This document shows, piece after piece, positions 25,054 through 33,451 of a stretch of 64,000 nt of DNA; the first letter of the stretch is position 1, and each line of letters opens with the position of its first letter. Below the pieces are notes generated by a model that saw only the letters and a list, made by a program, of their open reading frames with translations, ran no database searches and was not told where the DNA came from. Origin of the DNA: DUPU01 sp050952465 (GTDB taxonomy: Bacteria > Bacillota > Dehalobacteriia > Dehalobacteriales > Dehalobacteriaceae); contig JBMNKZ010000014.1 in NCBI GenBank assembly GCA_050952465.1, forward strand, positions 186,001 to 250,000, read 5' to 3'. Position numbers and translations under genes: made by a program.

Positions 25054-25070
25054 GTTGCTCTTTATTCATT

Positions 25071-25568
25071 TTAGTAGCAGGCCACTATTTCACCAAAATA
25101 CATAACATGCAAATCCCCATTCGGGTAGCTGATATCTTTAACCTTAGGATCTAAAAAGGTTTCATTCATTCCCTGTTTATAAAGCACCTTGCATTCCAGA
25201 TGCAGAGAACATTCCTTGATGCTTGGGGCTGATATTATTCGACCTTTTACCGGTGTAAGACCAGAGCCTTGAAACTTATCCAAATCTCGCCCGGACTTTG
25301 AACCACAAAAAGCTAATTCCTGTTTTAAGGTTTCTTTTGCAGGTATGGAAATCCCAAATTCACCGCTTTTTTCTATTAGATCATAGCTATAACGGGAATA
25401 ACGGACTAGAGTGGTAAATACCGGCTTACCCCAGATAAATCCAATACTACCCCATGCTATGGTCATGACATTCATTCTTTCCCCATCACTTAAAGTCAGG
25501 AAAGCTCCTTTCGGCAGTTGTTCCAACATTTCTTGAGATGACTCCCAAACTAATTGTTTATTATCCAT
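25071..25568 (-). CDS. Flavin reductase-like (FMN-binding split barrel) protein
   Basis: 165 aa of the flavin reductase-like domain family. The pattern MNVMTIAWGSIGFIWGKPVF near residue 32, then VRYSRYSYDLIEKSGEFGIS and FCGSKSGRDLDKF is typical of the small anaerobic NADH:FMN oxidoreductase-like/flavoredoxin group. It probably binds FMN in the cytoplasm as a homodimer; the electron donor and acceptor are unknown. GGAGG lies 10 nt before ATG at 25568. Confidence 0.88.
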   Translation of the reverse strand: MDNKQLVWESSQEMLEQLPKGAFLTLSDGERMNVMTIAWGSIGFIWGKPVFTTLVRYSRYSYDLIEKSGEFGISIPAKETLKQELAFCGSKSGRDLDKFQGSGLTPVKGRIISAPSIKECSLHLECKVLYKQGMNETFLDPKVKDISYPNGDLHVMYFGEIVACY

Positions 25569-25619
25569 TTTTAAAACCCTCCAAACAAATCATCTTTTAA
25601 TACCTTTATGGTGCTCCAC

Positions 25620-27107
25620 CTATTTTATGCCTGTAATCCTATTTTCTAGCATCATAACTTTAAATTCCAAGAGAATAATAGGATCATAATGGATGCCACT
25701 ATACCGATCCAACTCTTCCAAAGCTTGATCCAAGGACATAGCCATCTTATATGGCCGATCTGTAGTCATGGCGTCATAACTGTCCACAATACGAAGGATC
25801 CTAGCTCCTAATGGAATATTATCTCCGGAAATGCCCTCTGGGTATCCAGTACCATCAAAATTTTCATGGTGATATAACACAATCTCTTTCACACCGTGCA
25901 AAGATTTTAATGGGTCGATAATCTCAGCTCCCCATATCGTGTGCTGTCGAAATACATCCCATTCTAAAGAGTTTAATCTATTAGGTTTATTCAAAATTTG
26001 CCGTGAAATTTCCACCTTTCCGATATCATGAAGCAAAGCTCCAAAGGTGATATCTTGAATCAAGTCAGCCTTGACTTCCATCCTTAGGGAAAGATTTTTG
26101 GCCAACTCCATAACCCGTAAGGAATGGCCATAGGTATAACGATCCTTGGCGTTAATTACCATGGTAAAAGCACTGATAGAATTAAACAACTCTTTTTCTT
26201 CTTCTTTTAAAACTAAACTTACTTCATCAAAAATGGAATAATAACTTTCCACGCGGTTTTTACTGACAAACTTGGCCCGGTACAAAGCTTCGTCAGTCTT
26301 TTTTATCAACTTTTCTTTATTATCTGCATTAAGGGGGTATTCCGCCACCCCGATAGAAGCTGTTAATTTTCCCTCAGGAAAAACATTTTTTCCGGGGAAG
26401 TTATAATTCTCTATGTTTTCCCGGATTCTTTCTCCCACCTCTTTTGCGTCATTTATACCTAAATCAGGTAAAATTACAGCAAACTCCTCTCCCCCATAAC
26501 GAGCACAATATCCAAGCGATCCAATCGCACTAGTCAATAATTTAGCCAACTCCTGAAGAATCTTATCTCCTTCCTGATGACCATAAGCATCATTATAGTA
26601 TTTAAAATAATCTATATCTAAGAGTACCAGGCTCACTTTAGAATTTTCTTTTTTGGCTTTTTCCAGCTCTAAATCCAAGATATTCTGAAAGCTTCGATGA
26701 TTATAAATATTAGTAAGGCCATCATGTGTAGCTAACCTCTCCAGCTCCATCCTGATTTCATGCTCAGTCTCCGTCATATTACCTAAAAGCCAGGCCAATA
26801 ATAGGAAGATACTGCAATACATAATATCAATATCCGCTGACTTAAAATCAGTTAACAACCCCACGATAAATAATGAAACAGAGGAAAAAACGGCGGCACC
26901 ATAGGCCATTAAAGAACCGTATTTAAGGGCCATAACTATAACCGGCATTAAGAGTACAACTTTTGATAATTCTTCCTGCTCTCTTACTAAAAACAATGTG
27001 GATACTATAATATATATGACGATAATTACAAGATCACAAAAAACTTGATAATTGGCGAATTTTAAATTAAGAGTTTGCAATAAAGGAACCAAAGCAAACA
27101 GTAACAT
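25620..27107 (-). CDS. C-terminal piece of split protein: GGDEF plus HD-GYP
   Basis: 495 aa from the first ATG after the IS. Five hydrophobic stretches occupy about 1-115. The GGDEF domain (about 125-285) starts at HDGLTNIYNHRSFQ and has DIDYFKYYNDAYGH and YGGEEF. The HD-GYP domain (about 310-480) has HDIGK, the HHENFDGTGYPEG motif and ARILRIVDSYDAMTTDRPY. A diguanylate cyclase joined to a c-di-GMP phosphodiesterase would set c-di-GMP levels both ways. Here the first membrane helix has been cut off by the insertion, so function is doubtful. Confidence 0.75.
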   Translation of the reverse strand: MLLFALVPLLQTLNLKFANYQVFCDLVIIVIYIIVSTLFLVREQEELSKVVLLMPVIVMALKYGSLMAYGAAVFSSVSLFIVGLLTDFKSADIDIMYCSIFLLLAWLLGNMTETEHEIRMELERLATHDGLTNIYNHRSFQNILDLELEKAKKENSKVSLVLLDIDYFKYYNDAYGHQEGDKILQELAKLLTSAIGSLGYCARYGGEEFAVILPDLGINDAKEVGERIRENIENYNFPGKNVFPEGKLTASIGVAEYPLNADNKEKLIKKTDEALYRAKFVSKNRVESYYSIFDEVSLVLKEEEKELFNSISAFTMVINAKDRYTYGHSLRVMELAKNLSLRMEVKADLIQDITFGALLHDIGKVEISRQILNKPNRLNSLEWDVFRQHTIWGAEIIDPLKSLHGVKEIVLYHHENFDGTGYPEGISGDNIPLGARILRIVDSYDAMTTDRPYKMAMSLDQALEELDRYSGIHYDPIILLEFKVMMLENRITGIK

Positions 27108-27129
27108 AAATAGATAAACTGTATTTAAT

Positions 27130-28191
27130 TTAGATCACTCTTTCTCTGCGTCTAACCTCTTGGTTTAACCTTTCTACGCCATTGGTAGTGCGCAGTCGTT
27201 TCCGATATTTTAGAGGGACACTAAGCACAGCTGTAATGTCATCGAAGGCTTCATCTAACAGGCTAACAACCTTTGGGGCTTTGGTTTCATATTTGCTTAG
27301 GATTTCGTCTTTTACTTTACGGGCACTGTCCATATCGACCGCATCATATAGCTTACGTAGTTCTTCTTTTATTTCAGGCTGCAATGCTTTTGGAGTGTGA
27401 TCTAGTATGTTCCTTGAAAAATGGGTTTGACACCGCTGCCAGCTTGCCCCTTGGAAATGTCTCCTTGCGGCATTCACAAGACCTTGGTGGCTGTCGGAAG
27501 TAATCAGATGAACGTCTTTTAATCCCCTCTCTTTAAGGGAGGAAAAGAGTTCTCCCCAGCTACTTTCATTTTCTGTATCGGATACCTGAAAGCCGATGAT
27601 TTCACGGTAACCTTCCTCATTTACTCCAACGGCAATGAGTAGCCCCTTAGACTTAACTCTGTGGTCCTCTCGCACTTTGATATAGAGGGCATCTACCATT
27701 AAAAAGGGATAATGGACTTTTATTGGCCTTGTCCTAAAAGCCTCGACAATGGGGTCTAGCTTTTTGCAAAGGGCTGAGACTGTGGATTTGGAGAACTTCT
27801 TTCCACAAAGCTCTTCGGTAATGTTTTCTACTTTACGGGTAGAGACACCATTTACCACCATTTGCATCATGGCTATTAGAAGTGCCTGTTCACTTCGCTG
27901 ATATCGCTCGAAGAGTTCAGTGCTAAATTCATCACCATTACGGTGGCGGGGAATCTTTAAGTTCAGTGTCCCTACTCGGGTAACAAGATCTCTGTCGTAA
28001 TGACCATTGCGGTATGCTCTGCGATTATCGGTTCGCTCATAGGGTTTGGCACCAAGTTGTTCGGTAGACTGGCAGATTAAGATTTCGTTAAATATCTTTT
28101 CAAGAAGCTTGGCAACGGCTTTATCACGGCTGTTGCTTAGAAAAAGTCCGTGCAATTCTTCCTCGGTTAGTGTAATATTAAACTGAGTCAT
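27130..28191 (-). CDS. IS256-family (mutator-type) transposase, C-terminally truncated
   Basis: 353 aa from ATG at 28191 (GGAGG 9 nt upstream). DDE catalytic residues are visible: LMVDALYIKVRED, ITSDSHQGLVNAARRHFQG and the Glu in GVERLNQEVRRRERVI. Relatives continue about 40-50 residues past RRRERVI; here a stop follows at once, where host sequence begins. The enzyme may still fold, but without the right end of the element it cannot mobilise it by the normal route. Confidence 0.88.
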   Translation of the reverse strand: MTQFNITLTEEELHGLFLSNSRDKAVAKLLEKIFNEILICQSTEQLGAKPYERTDNRRAYRNGHYDRDLVTRVGTLNLKIPRHRNGDEFSTELFERYQRSEQALLIAMMQMVVNGVSTRKVENITEELCGKKFSKSTVSALCKKLDPIVEAFRTRPIKVHYPFLMVDALYIKVREDHRVKSKGLLIAVGVNEEGYREIIGFQVSDTENESSWGELFSSLKERGLKDVHLITSDSHQGLVNAARRHFQGASWQRCQTHFSRNILDHTPKALQPEIKEELRKLYDAVDMDSARKVKDEILSKYETKAPKVVSLLDEAFDDITAVLSVPLKYRKRLRTTNGVERLNQEVRRRERVI

Positions 28192-28289
28192 GGATTTATT
28201 CCTCCTCGGTTTGGTATATTTGGTGATACTTATATTATAACCGAGGGGAATGAGTTCGTGGCTCATTTCCTTTTTACACAATTATACGG
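27130..28289 (-). mobile_element. IS256-family insertion sequence, right end missing
   Basis: The left inverted repeat begins near 28289 (on the minus strand GTATAATTGTGTAAAAAGG, typical of IS256-family ends), followed by a transposase gene. No inverted copy of that end is found near 27100-27140, and the transposase stops early, so the right terminal part has been lost. No target duplication could be confirmed. Confidence 0.8.
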
Positions 28290-28501
28290 ACTTAATCAAA
28301 CTTTCAAAAGAAATATTAGAAATTCTAAACAACAAAATACCTATTAACATAAAGAAAACTACCTGGGTCAAAATAATATATTTTTGCACATATGTATTTC
28401 TTTTATTTTCAAACAGCTTCATAAAATTGCACTTCCTATAATAAAAAAGTTTGGCAATGAGCAAAGCCTTTTTCCGATTCAATATTAATTGACGCTAACT
28501 G

Positions 28502-28532
28502 AAAAATGAGACGGCCGCGCCGCCTCATTTTT
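28502..28532. terminator. Strong bidirectional terminator after agrD
   Basis: AAAAATGAG (28502-28510) pairs with CTCATTTTT (28524-28532), with CGGC/GCCG inside. A/T runs on both sides allow termination on either strand; it ends the agrBD transcript 10 nt after the agrD stop. Confidence 0.9.
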
Positions 28533-28541
28533 CTTCCTAAC

Positions 28542-28664
28542 CTACTTTTGCAAACTCTTTGGCATTTCAGGTTGATAGCCCCATAGTGCGCAGGCAAAAA
28601 CTGAGCTAACGCTGGCTAATAACATTAATGCCGATGCCATAGCAATAAATAATGTCTTTTTCAT
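28542..28664 (-). CDS. agrD: AgrD-type cyclic lactone autoinducer precursor
   Basis: 40-aa precursor from ATG at 28664 with AAAGGAGG 8 nt upstream; the ribosome binding site overlaps the agrB stop. Layout is typical: an amphipathic/hydrophobic leader (MKKTLFIAMASALMLLASV), the core Cys in FACALWGY, and the tail QPEMPKSLQK, comparable to the acidic Pro-containing tail of staphylococcal AgrD. By alignment the thiolactone ring is predicted to be Cys-Ala-Leu-Trp-Gly (or to include Tyr). AgrB would cut and cyclise it. No AgrC/AgrA pair is found in the window. Confidence 0.88.
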   Translation of the reverse strand: MKKTLFIAMASALMLLASVSSVFACALWGYQPEMPKSLQK

Positions 28665-28678
28665 TTAATTCACCTCCT

Positions 28679-29263
28679 TTAGTTTTTATTAAAAAAAGGA
28701 AATAAAGTAAATGTCTGTACTAATGTGCCCAAAGACATAAATAACTTTATTGATTCCAAATCAATAAACATTACTAAAGCCATATTTAATAAAACAAAAC
28801 ATATTGATCCGGTTTTCAGTCTTTTTCGCAAACCAACAGAGTAAATACGTTTTGCCGGACAATCAACCGGAGCATAAATTGTCACAATCAAGAGAGAAAA
28901 TAATAAGACTAACATCAGATATAAGTTATTAATAACAATTAATTTAGATAAATGATAGCCTCCGGCAGCCACCAATCCATACCCAAGGGAACTATATAGC
29001 ATACATTTAAGAGGGGTTGAGGCGTGAGCCCCACCGGAAAGCCTTCTTAACAATCCTCCGGAAAGAGCTGTAATTGCAGCCGGCAAAGCTGCCCCAAAAA
29101 GCGCTCCAACTAAAAGAATCAGGAAGAATCCAAGAATACTCAAGAGCAAATTCTCAATGGCATATGCAACCACAAGTCTCTTTTCATCGTCCAATTTAAT
29201 TTCGCGGGATATGTAATCAGCAATTGACGTACTAAACTTTGAGTAACTCACCTTATTTAACAT
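28679..29263 (-). CDS. agrB: AgrB peptidase/cyclase
   Basis: 194-aa membrane protease that processes AgrD. The catalytic His and Cys lie seven residues apart in SGGAHASTPLKCMLYSSLGY, as in AgrB. About five to six hydrophobic helices follow the N-terminal SIADYISREIKLDDEKR. The ATG at 29263 overlaps the end of the preceding gene by 11 nt, so the three genes form one operon. A GTG four codons later is an alternative start. Confidence 0.92.
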   Translation of the reverse strand: MLNKVSYSKFSTSIADYISREIKLDDEKRLVVAYAIENLLLSILGFFLILLVGALFGAALPAAITALSGGLLRRLSGGAHASTPLKCMLYSSLGYGLVAAGGYHLSKLIVINNLYLMLVLLFSLLIVTIYAPVDCPAKRIYSVGLRKRLKTGSICFVLLNMALVMFIDLESIKLFMSLGTLVQTFTLFPFFNKN

Positions 29264-29705
29264 CCTTTATAATATATTTTTTTATAAAAAAAGCGATGAT
29301 AAACAATATAATTACCTCGGGTATCCCAGTTATAGTTATTAATAACTCATTTTTTATAACCTCTTCTAAAGACCAGTTTAACAACTTTATGATAATTGTG
29401 CGGGAACCGGTTTCAACAATTGCTAAAATAATATAAGTTACTAAAACAGATGTAATGGATCTTGTTAAATCAACCTTAGCAAAATAAATCAATAAAAAAA
29501 TTAATAATCCCAAGCATACAATGGTATGCACACCAAAGGTTATGGGAATTAATCTTAGTACATATGCAGTACCAGCCATAAGAATCCCCATCAGACTAAT
29601 CTGTTTCCAATTAAACCTTACTTTGGAAAGTGCGAACGCCACGGCAACAAGAGCAATATTCTCCGGTATCCCATAAAGTAATAATCTTAATAACGACATT
29701 TCCAT
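29253..29705 (-). CDS. Five-helix membrane protein, possible kinase-less AgrC-like sensor
   Basis: 150 aa, almost entirely membrane: helices near 8-28, 36-53, 59-76, 83-105 and 121-146, ending in IKKYIIKDVK with no soluble domain. The start LRLLLYGIPENIALVAVAFA resembles the membrane sensor part of clostridial AgrC-type kinases, but the kinase is missing. GGAGG 8 nt before the ATG and overlap with agrB show it is the first gene of the agr operon. It may bind the peptide, help export it, or be a remnant; this is inference. Confidence 0.6.
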   Translation of the reverse strand: MEMSLLRLLLYGIPENIALVAVAFALSKVRFNWKQISLMGILMAGTAYVLRLIPITFGVHTIVCLGLLIFLLIYFAKVDLTRSITSVLVTYIILAIVETGSRTIIIKLLNWSLEEVIKNELLITITGIPEVIILFIIAFFIKKYIIKDVK

Positions 29706-29915
29706 TTTTTCAGCCTCCCTAAGTTGCTACATATCTAATTCTACTTCGACATAAATTTAATTTTTCCTACCTAATAAGTGAAATAATATGCAGAATATTT
29801 ATATTCTTCCAACGAAAGTTTAGTTTTTACTATTTGTGTTTATTGAGTTTCTTTTCGAGATATAATACAATTAGCTAATAGTAAAATTTCCCTGATAGGA
29901 GGATATGCATTAATT

Positions 29916-31229
29916 ATGGCAGAAATCAAGGCAATTAAAGGATATCGTTATAATCCTGAAATATTTAAGGATCTTTCCCCACTTATTACCCCTCCCTATG
30001 ATGTTATTGACAAAGAAGCACAAGATAAATTCTATCAAGCAAATCCCTATAACTTTATTCGACTGGAGTTAGGTAAAAAATATTTTCAAGACTCAAATTA
30101 TGACAATGTATACACTAGGGCAGCCGATTCCTTTAAAAGATGGCAGCAAGAAGGTATTATAATCCAGGAAGACAAACATGCCCTTTATCTCTACCAGCAG
30201 GAATTTAAAATAAACGATATTACATATATTCGGACAGGATTTATGTGCGGACTGAAGGCCGAGGATTATTCCTCAGGACAGGTGCTTCCCCACGAAGAAA
30301 CCCTTCCCAATCATAAGGCGGATCGTTTAGAATTAATGCGGGCAACTCAGGCAAATTTTAGCCCAATTTTCGGCCTTTATGCGGATCCGGAGAAAATTAT
30401 TGACCATGCATTATTAAACAATGCTCATGGAAAAGAGCCGGATATCGAAGTTTCTGATTGGGCTGATGAAAAACACCGTATTTGGGTGATTAGTGACGAA
30501 AATGTGGTCAATACTGTGATCAATAAAATGAAAAATTTAAAAATATATATTGCCGACGGCCATCATAGATATGAAACTGCAGCGGCCTTTGGTAAAGAAA
30601 TGGCTGCACAAGGCAAGACCGGATTTGATTATATATTAATTAACTTGGTTAACCTATATGACGAGGGTTTAGTGGTACTGCCTACCCACCGGTTGGTAAA
30701 GAATCTTCCTAACTTTAATTTTCCCAAACTTCTTGAGCAAATTAAATCATATTTTGAGGTCATTTCTTTACCCGTCCTAGAATCTAAAAAGACTACTTTA
30801 AACAGCTTACTGCAAAATATGGCTAAAGCCGGGGAAACTAGTCATAGTTTTGGTCTATACGCAGGGACAGATAATCTCTATTTATTAAAACTTAAATCAG
30901 ACAATGCTTTAGAGCAAATAAAAGAGAAAGAAAGATCAGTTTCCTGGAGAAACTTGGATGTGACAATTTTACATAACCTGATCCTGGAGAACATCTTAGG
31001 TATCGGCGCAAAAGAAAGGGCATCGGAAGAATTTCTCGCCTATACCAGGGATGACTACTTTGCCATTGAGGCAGTAGACCAGGGAGATTATCAATTTTCC
31101 TTAATAATGAATCCGCCAAAAATTGAAGAAGTAACTGCTGTAGCAGAAGCAGGAGAAAAAATGCCCCAAAAATCCACATTTTTTTATCCAAAAGTTATTT
31201 CCGGTTTAGTAGTCAATAAACTGGGCTAA
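29916..31229 (+). CDS. DUF1015 family protein
   Basis: 437 aa, full length for the DUF1015 family. Recognisable segments are LITPPYDVIDKEAQDKFYQ near residue 25, VLPHEETLPNHKADRLELM near 125, IYIADGHHRYETAAAFG near 210 and YTRDDYFAIEAVDQGDYQFS near 380. These look like conserved charged sites in an enzyme-like fold, and the gene is widespread in anaerobes, but I cannot name a reaction. A GGAGG lies 13 nt before the ATG. Monocistronic, followed by a terminator. Confidence 0.85.
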   Translation: MAEIKAIKGYRYNPEIFKDLSPLITPPYDVIDKEAQDKFYQANPYNFIRLELGKKYFQDSNYDNVYTRAADSFKRWQQEGIIIQEDKHALYLYQQEFKINDITYIRTGFMCGLKAEDYSSGQVLPHEETLPNHKADRLELMRATQANFSPIFGLYADPEKIIDHALLNNAHGKEPDIEVSDWADEKHRIWVISDENVVNTVINKMKNLKIYIADGHHRYETAAAFGKEMAAQGKTGFDYILINLVNLYDEGLVVLPTHRLVKNLPNFNFPKLLEQIKSYFEVISLPVLESKKTTLNSLLQNMAKAGETSHSFGLYAGTDNLYLLKLKSDNALEQIKEKERSVSWRNLDVTILHNLILENILGIGAKERASEEFLAYTRDDYFAIEAVDQGDYQFSLIMNPPKIEEVTAVAEAGEKMPQKSTFFYPKVISGLVVNKLG

Positions 31230-31247
31230 AATATTTGTCTTTTATTA

Positions 31248-31285
31248 AAGCACGGGTTTCTTATCACACCTGTGCTTGCTTTATT
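31248..31285 (+). terminator. Terminator after the DUF1015 gene
   Basis: AAGCACGGGT (31248-31257) pairs with ACCTGTGCTT (31268-31277) with one G-T wobble, followed by GCTTTATT. Confidence 0.75.
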
Positions 31286-31396
31286 AAAACCCTATTTAAA
31301 TAAACATAATATGACAATTATTGTTTTATTCCCCAAAATATTATACAATAACTAAAAGATATTTTTACAGCAATTATTAAATTAGAGGATATTTTA

Positions 31397-33037
31397 ATGA
31401 GTAAAAAACTATTCCATGTTTACCAGGACGAAACTATAAACAACTATATCCTTATCTGCGAGGTTATTTTTTTTCTTTTAGCCAGTATTTTTATTTTAAA
31501 CTCATCAAACTTGACTTTTAACAATTTCTTTGAAAAGTCCTTCTTAATTTTGATTATATTCTCAATCATACTTCTTTTAATGTGCATAAAGACACTGAGC
31601 TATAATAAAAAAGAAGCATATACTATCTGGGCATGGATTTTCGAATTAATAGTCAGCATTATTTATTTACTACTAGTTATTAAATTTTTAAGGTATGAAT
31701 TTCGATACTTATTTAAATTAACTATATTTATGCCGGTAATTATAATTCCCCTAAAGTATGGCTTAAAAATAGGTTTCATCGCAGCTATTCTATCGGCCGC
31801 AACTGTTTTACACCTAAGCTACCTGCATAATTATTCTACAATAAATGCCGATATTATGCTTATAGGAATCATGACTCTTTTGGCTTGGCTTTTAGGTCAA
31901 ATGACTGAAACCCAATATCAGATTAGATCGAATCTGCAGTCTGAGGTATGTTCTCGAAAACGGGCAGAAAAGGAAATAAGTAACCAACTTCAATTCCTGC
32001 AAAACCTCATTGACACCATTCCCAACCCAATTTACTATACTGACTTAAATCTTGTCTTTACCGGCTGTAATAAAGCATTTAAAGATTTTTTCGGACTCTC
32101 CCAGGAGGAGATCATAAACAAAACCGTTTGGGATATCTTTCCTGTTGATATTGCGGAAAAAGTTTACATTAACTCTCAGATATCTGCAGACCATGAACTG
32201 CCCAATTTGGAATTAACTCTTACCAATAATGAAGGATCCCCGCGAGAGTTAATTTTTAATAACGCTTTTGTTTATGATAACGAAAGGAAAAAGTCAGGTT
32301 TTTTATGCGTTATTATCGACTTTACTGAACAAAGTCAGTTTCAAAAAGAAATAGCCCGGGTGGAAAGACTAAACCTGGTAGGAGAAATGGCTGCCGGTAT
32401 AGCTCACGAAATAAGAAACCCTATTACTACAGTAAAAGGTTTTATGCAGCTTTATCAAATTAAACCTAATGCTGCCATCTTAGAGGAAAATATGTCCTTA
32501 ATGATTGAGGAACTGGACAGGGCTAATAATATTATTACAGAATATCTTTCCCTGGCAAAAAGTAAGGCATTAAACCTTACCTCCAAAAACCTGAATAATA
32601 TTATTCTTTTTATCGCCCCGTTACTTGAAACAGATGCTACTTTTTCCGACAAAAGTCTTAAATTATCGTTGGGAGATATCCCGAATGCACTTTTAGATGA
32701 AACCCAAATTCGCCAGCTCCTCCTTAACCTTAGCCGCAACGGATTAGAGGCAATGGAACCGGGCGGCATGCTCACCATCAGTACTTATATGCAAAACTCT
32801 GATATAATTATGGAAGTAAAAGACCAGGGCAAAGGGATAGATCAAGAAATCCAAGATAAAATCGGTACTCCCTTTGTCTCTGGTAAAGAAAATGGTACCG
32901 GCCTAGGATTAGCTGTTTGCTATAGCATCGCCACCCGGCATAATGCATCTATAACCTTTGATACTGGTCCGGAGGGAACATCCTTTTATGTAAAGTTTAA
33001 AAAAATTAACAGTGCAAAAAATTGCACTGTTAACTGA
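31397..33037 (+). CDS. Membrane PAS sensor histidine kinase
   Basis: 546 aa. About five N-terminal helices (14-170), a PAS domain (about 195-315, LIDTIPNPIYYTDLNLVFTG), HisKA with phospho-acceptor His in AAGIAHEIRNPITTVKGFMQ, and HATPase_c with NLSRNGLEAM (N box), DQGKGID (G1) and GTGLGLAVCYS (G2). All catalytic motifs are intact. The HEIRNP site and layout resemble orphan sporulation kinases of the KinA/KinD sort and NtrB. No response regulator lies nearby. GAGG 8 nt before ATG. Its membrane module is shared with the split GGDEF/HD-GYP protein. Confidence 0.9.
   Translation: MSKKLFHVYQDETINNYILICEVIFFLLASIFILNSSNLTFNNFFEKSFLILIIFSIILLLMCIKTLSYNKKEAYTIWAWIFELIVSIIYLLLVIKFLRYEFRYLFKLTIFMPVIIIPLKYGLKIGFIAAILSAATVLHLSYLHNYSTINADIMLIGIMTLLAWLLGQMTETQYQIRSNLQSEVCSRKRAEKEISNQLQFLQNLIDTIPNPIYYTDLNLVFTGCNKAFKDFFGLSQEEIINKTVWDIFPVDIAEKVYINSQISADHELPNLELTLTNNEGSPRELIFNNAFVYDNERKKSGFLCVIIDFTEQSQFQKEIARVERLNLVGEMAAGIAHEIRNPITTVKGFMQLYQIKPNAAILEENMSLMIEELDRANNIITEYLSLAKSKALNLTSKNLNNIILFIAPLLETDATFSDKSLKLSLGDIPNALLDETQIRQLLLNLSRNGLEAMEPGGMLTISTYMQNSDIIMEVKDQGKGIDQEIQDKIGTPFVSGKENGTGLGLAVCYSIATRHNASITFDTGPEGTSFYVKFKKINSAKNCTVN
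33006..33033. repeat. 12-bp perfect palindrome inside the 3' end of the kinase gene
   Basis: TTAACAGTGCAA (33006-33017) and TTGCACTGTTAA (33022-33033) with a 4-A loop, just before the stop codon; TTTTAAAA follows 7 nt later. May serve as a terminator that overlaps the coding end. Confidence 0.7.
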
Positions 33038-33042
33038 CCCTT

Positions 33043-33405
33043 TTAAAATGCTTCTTCAATTACTTCTATCTTTACCGTTTTACCTTCTCTGTCAAACTGT
33101 ACCGCTACCACACAAAAACTGATATCCCGGTGGTATTGATGGTTTTCTGCCAGATACACTTGGGCAACCTTTCTTATTTTCATCTGTTTTCGATAATTTA
33201 CGTTCTCTTGGGGTAAGCCGAATGCCAAAGATGTCCTGGCTTTTACTTCAATAAAAACAAGTTGGCGGTTTTTCTCGCCGATAAGATCTATCTCACCGAG
33301 ACGGCAGCGGTAGTTCCGGGTAATAATCCTATAACCTCGACGTTCGAGTTCTTTTGCCGCCTCATCTTCGCCTCTTTTTCCTGTAGCTATTCTGGCAAAG
33401 GTCAT
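33043..33405 (-). CDS. yraN: YraN/UPF0102 endonuclease-like protein
   Basis: 120 aa with the restriction-endonuclease-like core: GKRGEDEAAKELERRGYRII, then RLGEIDLIG and LVFIEVKAR, which hold the Asp and Glu-x-Lys positions of the fold. The family is near-universal but its activity is uncertain. ATG at 33405 follows a GGGGG by 11 nt; an upstream frame to 33468 would run into the palindrome at 33452 and is rejected. Often found with rnhB and rbgA, but here separated from them by the nuo operon. Confidence 0.88.
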   Translation of the reverse strand: MTFARIATGKRGEDEAAKELERRGYRIITRNYRCRLGEIDLIGEKNRQLVFIEVKARTSLAFGLPQENVNYRKQMKIRKVAQVYLAENHQYHRDISFCVVAVQFDREGKTVKIEVIEEAF

Positions 33406-33451
33406 AGTAGAATAACCCCCACTTGCAATTTGGTTCCATTGTAATTTTAAA

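Larger units (their letters stand above)
25620..28422 (-). pseudogene. Membrane GGDEF/HD-GYP c-di-GMP protein, split by an IS256-family element
   Basis: The 5' piece (28282-28422, MKLFENKRNTYVQKYIILTQ, ending ESLIKSV) and the 3' piece (25620 to about 27134) together make one protein: membrane helices, a GGDEF domain (YGGEEF, no RxxD inhibitory site) and an HD-GYP domain (LLHDIGKVEI; HHENFDGTGYPEG). Joined, they align through the membrane region with the kinase at 31397. The element at 27130-28289 lies at the join. The 3' piece could be translated from ATG at 27107 (495 aa) but has no ribosome binding site. Synthase and phosphodiesterase motifs are both intact, so a remnant activity is possible. 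Confidence 0.8.

Noticed and set aside
27121..28300. Target-site duplication around the IS256 element
   Set aside because: Flanks share only a TTAAT-like stretch; with the right end missing no true duplication can be shown.
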